A stretch of DNA of 64,000 nt from Cafeteria roenbergensis (taxonomy: Eukaryota; Sar; Bigyra; Bicosoecida; Cafeteriaceae), in the NCBI GenBank assembly GCA_008330645.1, contig VLTN01000036.1:302740-366739 (forward strand). The letters are read 5' to 3'. The notes beneath the pieces are model-generated. The model worked only from the letters and a program-made list of their open reading frames with translations. It did not search any database and had not been told where the DNA came from. The first letter of the stretch is position 1. Every line of letters begins with the position of its first letter. Made by a program: the position numbers and the translations under genes. Positions 45,601 to 55,700 of the stretch are shown piece by piece.

Positions 45601-46015
45601 GGGAGGAGCGTGCGAGGCAGGGAAACCGCCGGGCGGCCGGGGGCGCGGTCCGTCTTGAAAACCAGCAGCTCACTGCCGAGGGGACGCCGTTCTTCCGCGG
45701 CGGCTGGCACTCGGCGGAGGTGGCCTACAGCCTGGACTGGCCCTGGTACGACGAGGACAGGAGGGACCCGGTCGATAGGGCGCTGGCGGCGGCAGCCACG
45801 GGGGCTTCAGCCGGCGGTGGGGCCAGGGGCGGCAGGTTGAGCGCCAGCGGAGGAGGCGGTGGCGGTGACGGAGGCGGTGGCGCCGGAGCCGGCGCAGGGT
45901 GGCGGCTCGACGAGGCCGTGGAGGCGCAGGAGCTGGAGCGCGGGCGCCTGCTGGCAGTGCGACAGCGAGCCAGCTCTCCGACTGGCAGGGGCTATGACGG
46001 GAGTGGCGGCGCCGG

Positions 46016-46046
<31 letters not shown>

Positions 46047-47048
46047 ATCGGGGAGGCGGTCCATCCGCTAGCGGCGCGGCCTTCCGGCATCGACGCCACT
46101 GCCACTGCTGGCCCGGGCGCCAGCGGTCTCGCGCACGACGTCGCCACTGCGGGTGCACTGGGCGCAGGCTCGGACAGGGGCGCCGACGAGCGGGGCCGCT
46201 CCGCGAAGGCCGACGAAGGCCCGAATCCGTCGCACCTCGACTTGTCGGTGCTGGACGTGGCGCGGATGTCATTCCGAGGCCCGCCCGAGATGTGCAGCGC
46301 GCTGGCATCACACGCCAACGACCTTCCGTTGCCACCCTTCGACGGCAGGCAAGACCGCGCGCCGCGGAGCTCCGATGTGACCGGGCTGCACGGCGCCGGC
46401 GACGAGCCGGCCGGGCAAATGCCGGAAATGCGGTTCCGTGACTTCCCCGAGCTGTTCCAGCCGGTGCGCGTGACGGCATCGCCCGTGAACTCCCCGGCGC
46501 TGCAGCTGCGAGCCGGTGCATTCCTTCTGCGGCTGCTTGGCGCGCTCGCACACAGCTACCTTTCCGCCCGCCAGCTCGCCGACATCGTGCGCGCCCTGCC
46601 CCTGTCGGTGCCGGGTCTGCGCGTTGAGGTGGCGGTGTCGCTGTTCCCGCGTGTGCTGGACCTGGCCGAGTTCGACAGGGTGCTCTTCGCCCTCTCGGGG
46701 CCGGAGCGAAAGCGCGTCGTGAGGCGGCTCGGCTGGCTCAACTTGTGGAACCCCATGCGGCCCGACGGCGACTACGTTCTGGACCTTCGGGTGTGGGAGG
46801 AGCGGATGATGGCGACACTACTGGCGCAGCTGGCGGTAGTCGAGCCCGGGGAGACGGTGATGGGAGTCGGCGGCAGGGGCGGACCGGACTTTAACCGGAT
46901 TGCAGGGTGGCGACTGCCGACCACGTGGATCGATGAAACGCCCGACCACGGAGTGCTGCGGCTTCACTTTTCGTCGTATGAGCGCGGCTGCCGGCCGGAC
47001 ATGGCACTGCGCAAGGCGCTGTGCCGCCACGTGCTGACGTTTTGCTGA
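34896..47048 (+). CDS. Giant leucine-rich-repeat protein with a repeated C-terminal module
   Basis: About 4,050 aa, single exon. The ATG at 34896 is the first in frame. Residues 1-1,850 are mostly Ala/Gly/Ser low complexity with short charged helices. Residues about 1,858-2,155 contain eight or nine LRRs of ribonuclease-inhibitor type (e.g. LRTLDLAWCGVDDDAAPQLG, LRALVLSNNAVGPTGATLLA). An Asp/Glu-rich linker follows. The C-terminal half holds three related blocks centred on GEASLDLSQPYHR (near 41,940), GRYALDLSSSEDR (near 44,145) and GDYVLDLRVWEER (near 46,770). The last two also share a preceding ER-x-RV segment and a following Trp/Pro-rich tail. RNI-type LRRs mediate protein binding, often in flagellar or cytoskeletal scaffolds, but nothing here fixes a role. 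Antisense open frames of up to 1,050 codons inside it are GC-driven shadows. Confidence 0.7.
37426..37470 (+). repeat. GGC/GGA triplet run coding polyGly
   Basis: A run of GGC then GGA codons giving about 16 consecutive Gly in the LRR giant. Confidence 0.85.
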
Positions 47049-47145
47049 GCTGTGCTGAGCTGTGCCGCCCAGCGCGCGCGCCGCAGGTTGCGAGGACAGC
47101 GCCCCCGCCCGCTGGAGACCGGGAGCGCGCGCGCGAGACCGCACG

Positions 47146-47195
47146 AGAGAGCGAGCGACAGAGAGAGCGACAGAGAGAGCGACAGAGAGAGAGAC
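47146..47195 (+). repeat. 12-bp GAGAGAGCGACA tandem repeat
   Basis: Purine-rich unit repeated about four times in the 438-bp convergent interval (47049-47486) between the LRR gene stop and the histidine kinase stop. No gene is seen in the rest of that interval. Confidence 0.9.
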
Positions 47196-47486
47196 TGCGT
47201 GCCTGGTGGGAGCGCTCGTTAGTCGCAGTGCGCACGGCAAGCTCTGCGTGCGCAATTCCTGCTGAATCAAGAACGGGCAGTGGCCCTCGCGGTCGACCCC
47301 TGCAGCCCGCCGCTCTGCTGCGCCTACGGGCGCGCAACCTCAAGTGCGTGGCAAAGTACACTGTGCTACCAGGCATATTGAACTCCCCGCCTGCCCGGCC
47401 GGACCACGCAAAGCACGCGAACGGAGAATCCCCGTGACAGCAGCATCCATGTAGCACGCCCACGCAAAGGGCCGCACCCCGGCCGG

Positions 47487-50400
47487 TCACACGGCCAGGC
47501 CCACGGAGCGCAGCCCCTGAAGAATATCGGCTCGGGACACTGGCTTGGGGATCAGTGCGCTGGCCCCAAGCGAGAGCGCGAGGCGCTGCAACTCGACGTC
47601 CACAGAGCCCGTCACAAGCAGAACAGGCACGCGCCGCATGCGCTCCGCGACGGCTCCTCCGCGATCCTCGCTCGTCGTGAGGTCCCCAGCACGCAGCAGG
47701 CGGAGGAAGCCGATTCCGTCAAGCACCGGCATCTCCTTGTCTAGCAGCACCGCGGCGACTCGCTCGCCTCCCGGGGAGCATGACGCGCGAAGCGAGGCGA
47801 GACCCTCCTGCCCGTTGCTTGCGAACTGGGCATCAAATCCAAGGCGACGAACCGCGGTGCCGAGGCCTCTGCGAACAGCGGCGGAGTCATCAACGATGAG
47901 AACGACTCCTCGCGCACCCGAGGAAGTGCAAGCCCGGGACCCCCCCAACGCTGAGGCCGCGCGTCCAGCCGCTGCTGTTGAAGAGCTAGAGCTTGGACTG
48001 CGTGCCCCGCTGCTGATCTGGCGGCTGAGAGCGCGCCGTTCCCGACGAAGCTGCCGCTCAGAGCGGCCTCGCGGCGCGGGCGATGCCGTCGCCGATCGAC
48101 CATGGCTGTGACGCGAGCCGCGCACTTGAATGGTGTGGGAAGCCGTAAACGCCGCTGTCGCGGAGGCGTGCGGCTTGCGAGCTTGCGGGGACGCAAGAGT
48201 TCCGTCGTCCGCATTGCCAAACAGGTCCGCTCCAGCCTCGGTCCGGTCACTGCTCTGCGCGCGTCCCAAAGGCCCCGGGTCTGTACAGCTTGCCTCGGCG
48301 CCGTTGTCGCGCGCGCCAGTGCCTGAGAAAAGCTTGCCACGTTGCGGGCTATCTCTTTGAGAGCGCATGGCGCCTGTGGAAGTTGCCTGCCCGACCTCGG
48401 CAACGCTTCCCACGGCGTCGACGACTTCGGAGGCCACGCTTTCGCGCCACACCGTCGGCGTCTGTGCCACGGGCCGCACAGCCACGGGCACGGCAAGCCA
48501 GAATATGCTGCCCCGGTTCGCTCCTTCGGTGGAGCCTTGCGTGCTTGCGCTGTCAAACAAGTCTTCGGCCGGCAGATGAGCTGGGTCCAACGAGGCCGAC
48601 TTTGCGTCACGAGCGGCTGGCACCTGCCAGAGCGCGCCGCTTGGAGAGTCAACCGCTCGCGAAGGGCCTTTGCTGCAAACTGGTGGTGCGACGGGTTGGC
48701 GATCGGCAGCTGAGATGTCGAGCGCCTCTGCCTCCTCCGCAGCAGACACGTTAGGTGTCGACGTGGCTGCGCCTGCGCTGCTGTCGCGGCAATCATCGGA
48801 CGCCTGCAATGCCGTCGAAGGGCCAACTTGCGGCGGTCGCGAAGCCGAACTGGGGTCGGCAGTCTGTGGGGTCTGGCCGCTCTTCGTGCCAGAGGGGTGC
48901 CGCCCAGTCAGGCAAGCGTCTGATGATTTGCCGGGCAGCCAGGGCCATGCTGCCTGCGCAGTGCAATACCCTACCTCGCCACCCAGCCTGTCGGCGCTTT
49001 CTCTGACCAGCGCCAGGCCGATTCCAGTGGACACGGCCCCCTCTGCAGACGTCCCAACGTCCTTGAAGGCGCGAAAGAGGTTTTTCCGACCGGACCGGGG
49101 CACTCCCGTGCCGTCGTCCTCCACCTCAATCACGAGCAGCGCCGCCCCCGTGCGCTCCCGCTCAACTGCCACCGCGTCAGGAAGCGCTCCGTTCGGAACA
49201 ACGTCGGCCATGGTGGCACCCCCCCGTGTGCGCGCATCCACCGACGACGTTGTCGCCGCGGTTGACCCAATTGAGGCACGAGGCGTCGCAGCCGGCGAAC
49301 CCCGCGCTGGGCTTCGCCATCCGCGGGCGCGAGTGAGAGCTGCGCGAACCTTGACCTGCGAGCCTGGCTGGCGGAACTTGAGCGCATTGGTTACAAAGTT
49401 GGTGGCCGCCAGGGACACAGCCTCCATGTCGGTGAAGACCTCCGTCGCGTCGAGCGAAGCGTCCAGGTCCAGGTGAAGCGGAGCAAGCCTGCGGCCCCCT
49501 GCCTGATGGACCTGTAGCCTTGCCAGCCGGGGGCCAGCTGCGGGTGGCCTCCTGGAGTGGTCAGCGGTCCTGCCGGCCTCGTCGGCGCCGCCCGTGCTCG
49601 GCGCAAGGCTTGCGGTAGCGCGCCGACGGAGCCCGGTCGCCTTCGCTGGAGAGCCACCAACGCATTGCAATTGAGCCAAGGGCAAGCCGGACACCACAAC
49701 ATCCGCGCCAAACACTGTTCCGATGCTGTTTCGGAGCTCCAGGCCTGCAGGTGACCACCTGCACTTGGGCGCCGCCTCGCGCCCAGCCGTGACCGCGCGG
49801 AAGTAGTCGAGCACGGACGTGAGCAGGCCTGACGCTCGGGAAGCCGAGTCTCGGATGGAGCCTGCCAAGGCCGCAAGGTCGGCGTCCTCATCTCCCGCGG
49901 CAAAAGGAGCTGCGTCGCCGTCTCCGTGTCCCTCGCCGTGTGCAGAGCGAGCCGCCGCCACGTCAAGCAGCTCGTCTGCAGCGAGCTGCACCGGGGTGAG
50001 CAGTGTCCGGAGCTCGTGGTTGGACCACAAAATGAACGTCCGAAGCGTGGACTCCACCTGGGTCAGGCGCTCAGTTGCCGATTGCACGCGCACCGCAACA
50101 GTAACGCGGCCGATGACGCTCACTCCGACGGGAATGATCAGGACCAGGACTTCCAACAGCATGATGAGCCCGACGCCGCCGGAACCGCTGCGCCCTGCGT
50201 CCAGATAAATGCGCAGCAGCTCCATGGCAAGGTACGCAACGGCAAGGCTTCCAGACAGCGATGGCCTCACCCAGCTTTCGGTTTTCCAGTAGAGCGTCTG
50301 GATGGCCGGAGACGAGTCCACGATCGCCACTCGAACCAGCCACACCAGCACCAGAAGCACAGCAAAGATGGTGTAGGCGTCGCGCAGCGGCAGCTCGGCC

Positions 50401-51880
50401 TGGCCAGGGTCGAAGAAGAAACCAGTCGCAAGGAGGTCTGGCGACACCGTGGCATTGAGGGCGGCTTGCACGTGCTCCAAGGACGCAGTTGGCGCAATGT
50501 ACCTGCTGTCCAAGTGCGCAACCACCGTGGCGTAGGCCGCGAAGCCGTTCATTGAGGCCGCGATGATGACCGCTGCTCGTGCTTCGGCAGCCGGGCAAGG
50601 AAGGACGAGCGCGGACCACATCGCAGCCCAGAAGCGCACCCACCACTGGCGCCTCCCCCCGGCCACAGGGCCTACATGTGACGCTGCCGCTGACCGCTCC
50701 CCGTGCATGCGCGTCAGGTCGGAAGCAGCGACGCGCGCGCTGCGCGCGCACCCCCAGGACCCCAGTCGGCCACAGGCCGGCACTGCCCAGACGTCCAAAG
50801 GTGATGGCGGGCGAGCTGGCTGTCCAAAGGCGAGCACAGTCGTGAAGCTGAGCACGCTCAAAGCCACGTTTGCGAGCATGGCGGAGGATGCCGTTCCCCA
50901 CCCCGGCATGAAGCACGGCGGGCGGACCCCAGGCCCTCGCCCGTACTCCTTCGAAGAGCGAGATGCATAGGCAAGAGCCTCAAAGTCCAGGCCCAGGCGG
51001 AACGTTGTGACGATGCCCATGCCTAGAATAGTGGGCAAGGCGACGAGCAGTGTCGAGGCCACGGCGCCGCACCCCATGATGACCTCACGTCGCCGGACCG
51101 CGCTGCGCCCATTGCAGACAGCGAGGCCACCCATGGCCACCACAAACGCCACCGCGATGATCACACTGGCCTTGGTGAAGCCGAAGACCAAGGCCGACTT
51201 GGCAGCAACGCTCCCAGCAGCGGCGAGGCTGGCCCCGTCTGGCGCCCAGTCGCAGGGAACCCCTGGTCCGAGCTCCCAGATTCTGTGCACATGCGAGCCA
51301 AGGAACTCGCGGGAGGGGCGGAACGGGTGGGGGGGTCGGGGGGGCGGACAGGAGGCGGGGCGGAGGCGCTGCTTTCCGAGGCACTGGCCGTGGGCCGCTT
51401 GCCGGTCAGCCAAGTGACACCACGGTCGACGAGCAGCAAGCGCAACGCTTGCCCCCAGGCATCCAGCACGGGCCCTGCGAGCCGTGGCCACTGGACATCT
51501 GCGCCCCCCCCACCCCACACCTGACGGGCCAGCGGTGCAGCTTGGCCACCGCCCCGGGGCCCCGGAGCCGTGCTGCAGCCCGGGGAGCGAGCCGCCGCGG
51601 CCCAGCTGGCCGAGTTGCAATTGTGGGCCGCCTTATGCCTCGCAGCGCCCTCAGACCGACGGCAGCAGCCCGGGCGGCTGCATCACTAGGCACGAGAGTC
51701 GACGTCTCACCTTCCCAGGCGGCACGTGCGGCCCGAGCAAGTCTCAGCATCGCCGATTCGGGCAAATGCAGCCACCTCGGAGGCTGCAGCCGCGATGCAC
51801 GCAACAAGTTGCACTGCCATGACCGCGACATCTTGCGGGGACAAGCTGTCCCAACACGACGCACACAGTCCGCGCTTCAT
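47487..51880 (-). CDS. Multi-TM hybrid histidine kinase with receiver domain, two exons
   Basis: Exon 1 is 51880-51711 (ATG), the donor is GTGAGA at 51710, the acceptor GTGCACAG ends at 51283, and exon 2 is 51282-47487 (phase 2), about 1,321 aa. The N-terminus has two or three Cys pairs and a hydrophobic helix. Seven or so further hydrophobic segments follow before residue 470, so the sensor is polytopic rather than a simple periplasmic type. The HisKA H-box NHELRTLLTP places the phospho-His at about H479. The HATPase follows with N-box TNFVTNALKF and G-boxes VEDDGTGVP and GIGLALVRE. After a Ser-rich linker the receiver has VDDS, the phospho-Asp in LLDKEMPVLDG (about D1238), VTGS and IPKPV. 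It should autophosphorylate and pass phosphate to its own receiver; the ligand is unknown. The exon 1 join is inferred from frame and continuity, with a weak pyrimidine tract. Confidence 0.8.
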
Positions 51881-52775
51881 GCCAGCAGCGGTCAGCCGTT
51901 CCTGGCGGCGACGAGCTTGGGCTTGCAATGAGCGAAAGGAAGAACGAGCCAGCACAGCCAGCGGCAGCATGGCCGGGCCGCCGCCGCTCGCGGAAGGCAG
52001 ACCGCCACCGCGCATGCTGGGGGGACACGAAGCCGCGCGCCTGCTTTGGTCCTGCCGCGTGGCGGGGCGACGAGGTGGGAGGGGAACAGCAGAGTAGGGC
52101 GCCGCTGTGGTTGCAGACACGGAGTGGTCGACCAATCATCGTCCAACAGAGCCGAGTGAGACATGAGACGCCCCGCACGAGCAGTTGTAGCACCTGACAG
52201 CAGCCTGAACGCAGGTATGCCCGAGGCCGAGGTGCTTGGGATTGACGAAGACTGCGCCGCGCGCGGTGCGGTGCAGCCGATTCCTTTTCGGGCGCAATCC
52301 CAGTTGTATGGGTTTGCCAAGGGGGAGCTTAGGAGGGCATTGATTGGCCTGATGTCGCAGCTCTGCGCCTCAGCCAAGGATCGTGGCCACGTGCACTCTG
52401 GCACAAAGGACCGACGGCACGCCCGACCACTGGGATCAATGCTGCGTGCATGACCGAGTTTTCTGCAAAGGCTGACCGCCGAAACCATGAGTGCTCCCAC
52501 CCGTCTGACCGAGTGCAAAACAGCTGCTGGCGCTGCACTACTCTGGCCACTCGTGGTGGTTGTCGGTTGTGGAGGGGTGAATGGCCGAAGCCTGCTTAGA
52601 AAGGCGGGAACCGCGGCCAAACCGGAGCGCACGCTCACGATGCTCCGCCGAAATGTTGGGCCACGGTCAAATATGTGTCCAATGGCAACGGCAGAGGCAA
52701 ACACGCACGCCACAATCGCCGAGGTTTGCGCCTCGCCAGACTCGCACTCGCTCGCCATCCCTCTCAGCTGAGCGC
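51881..52775. promoter_or_regulatory. Divergent intergenic region (histidine kinase / ankyrin gene)
   Basis: 895 bp between the two start codons. Less GC-rich than the flanking coding DNA; no gene or specific element is recognised. Confidence 0.35.
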
Positions 52776-55700
52776 ATGGCCGCTCATGCAGCGGACGAAG
52801 AAACAGCGGGTGCTGCCCTTTGGGAGGCGGCGAAGGAAGGGAACACTGCGGAGGCCCGCAGGCTGCTCGATGCGGGGGCGCCCGTGGACTGGAAAAACGC
52901 CGCAGAGGTGAGCTCTTGGTATCACGGCGTGGTGCCCGCACGCCGCCGTGCCTGCTGATCAGAGGAGGGAACGTCCCTGCTCAGCGTGACTGCAGCTGGG
53001 AGTTTGGGCCAGTGTCCGCGCCTGGCGTTGCATATGAACGTCGGGCAGCGATTGCGCGAAGAGGGCTGCATTGCGAACAATGGACTTGGGAGGACGGGTT
53101 TGGCGGCGGTGATGTCGGTATGGCAGGGCGGGGGGGCGGGGGTGAGGGGCGCGATGGCGCGGGTGAGGGGCGCGATGGCGCCGCGCCTTGAGGTGTTGTC
53201 CGGGCACGCGCCGCTGCAGGACCGCGCGACGGCGATGATGAAGGCAGCATCAGCAGGGCACAAGGACACGGTGGAGCTGCTGCTGGACCGCGGCGCCGAC
53301 CTGGGGGTCAAGGATGACGTGAGTGCGGTGGTGGCATGTCCTGCGCGACGGGCCGCGAAGAGCGTCACGGGCAGACAGCGGCCGCGAAGGCGATGAGCCG
53401 GTGCGGCGCCGTGCTCCTGTCGCGAGCCGGCGGGTGAGGCGACGCTGGTGTCGTGTTGACTGAGGGGAGAGCGATGGCATGACGAGGTGTGGTATGACGC
53501 GGGCATGCAAAATCGCTGTCCGGCAACGCCTCCGATTCGCCCTGGTGCGTGTGATCGTAGGGAATGGTGATCACGCATCCAGCAGTGGCCAAATGGGCAC
53601 CTGTTAGGTGTCCGGCGCCAGCAGGCTAGGAGTGGCAGTGCCTTGCTCGGAGTCTGCACCCACAGGGGCACTGAAACCTCGCAAGCCACCTCCCAGCCTG
53701 CCGCGGGATGGGCGGGCGGGTCACGAATGCGGCTTTGCTCTCACACAACCTCAAAGCCGACCGCAACGGGCCCTGGAGTGCTGTGCGAGCGTTCGCACGG
53801 CACGGCGGGCAAAGCGAAGCGCACGCTGCGCGCGCCTTGCCGGCGAGCTGCTTGTCTTGGCCGCCGACGCAGGCGGGTAGACCAGAGCTCGGGACCCTCC
53901 GAGTCACGCCGAGGGCAGCCCCCAGCACGCCGTGGGGGAGCCGCGTAGCCCAAGAGAGTGTCGTGACGATGCCAGATGGCTCGTCTGTTTTGTCGGGGTA
54001 GAATCTACGTCTGCGGACAAATATGAACCCAACCGGTTACCGAACTGTCCGGCAACGCCTCCGATTCGCCCTGGTGCGTGTGATCGTAGGGAATGGTGAT
54101 CACGCATCCAGCAGTGGCCAAATGGGCACCTGTTAGGTGTCCGGCGCCAGCAGGCTAGGAGTGGCAGTGCCTTGCTCGGAGTCTGCACCCACAGGGGCAC
54201 TGAAACCTCGCAAGCCACCTCCCAGCCTGCCTCCGCGCCACCCATTGATTGAATGGCCACTGGGCACCCTCCGTAGAACAAGGTTGAGGGTACGGAGAAG
54301 GGTGCCGCGTGCCGCTGCCTGCCGGGACGGGAGGTGCGGCACGCCGGAGCGGCGAGGAGGTTGCGCCCGTGGGTCAGAAATGGTGTCGTCCCCCGGTCGC
54401 ATCCTCCTCGCGTAAGAGAAACGGTGCGTTCTCTCTGATGTATGAGACTACACTGGCAGGATTGTGCCATCGTCCCAGGCTTGCGATGCGTATGACTGAC
54501 GCCTTCCTTGAGGTGTAAAGCCAAGTGGCGCCCGAGATGCGGAAGGCGTGCCCCGTCGTCGGGTGGCCGTCGCGGCGGTGGCGGGTCACCAGCTCCGTCA
54601 CCATACGCTTCGTCACCGCAAGCCCCGTCTTGGTCAGCCAAGCGGGACCCGGCCCGCGCCTCGCTCGCGTCCTGACGTATTCGCGCACCAGGAACGGGGA
54701 GCCGCAGGACGCCGGGTTGTAGAACGCCGAGGCGGGATCCGCCGAGACGGTCACGCGCTCGCCTTTTGGTGACATTTTGTCTTGGATCGTCACCGAGTAC
54801 GCCGGCCAGCTTGAACCTTCATGCAGCGTGAGCGCCTGGATTTGGAGTGCTCGACGCCCGGCAGGGCACGCCTCCTCTAACAGGCTGCCGAGGCGGCAGA
54901 GGCCGTCCCAGGCTATCGCACACACCGTCCGAATCGCTAGGTCGGTGTATGGGTCTGACGCCGCAGCCATGATCGTGGAAGGGCCGAAGGGAATGCGGGC
55001 GTCAAACTTGGGCTCGGCCATGCGATTCATGCGCGCTACGATGAGCTTGATGGCCGAGTGCTTGTCCGACATCGGGTCGTCTGCCTCGTCAAAGGCGAAC
55101 CGCGCGAACCTTCTCACCGCGAAGAGGTAGCTGACCAGGCTCGACGGGGACAATTCCGTGTCTCCCGCCATTAGCGCCCGGGCGAAGATCGACGCTGCCG
55201 CCAGCGTGATCCGCCCCGAGCGGGGAAACCTCGCGCCCTTTGCTGCGCAGAGCGCTCGCCACGCCCTGACAGCCGCCACCACCGTGGGCCGGCCTGTTCT
55301 AACGTCCGTGAGGGCCAGCATGGCCGCGAACACGTGGGAGTTGCCGTCCCGGTCCAGGACGCTCAGCAGCCGTGTGGCTCGTCCACCGGGACGACCGTCG
55401 GTGGCAGCACGAGCTTGGGCCACGCAGGCGGCGCAGTCGCGCAGAAAGAGCTCGCAGCCGTCGAAAGACACCTCGTACCCAGCTTCCACAAGGGCCCCTC
55501 GATGGCCACCTGCGGGGAAAGGCGGCTCAGGCGGTCAGCACAGATATTGTCAACGCCAGCGATGTGGCTCGCATCTAGGCGCACCCGGTTGTGCAGCAGG
55601 AACTCGGCAAGCTCCTCGGCCAGGTCATCGGCGTGCCCGGCCGAGAGCGATGCCCGGAACCTTGACGACACAGCCTGAGTGGCCACGTTGTCGGTCAAGA

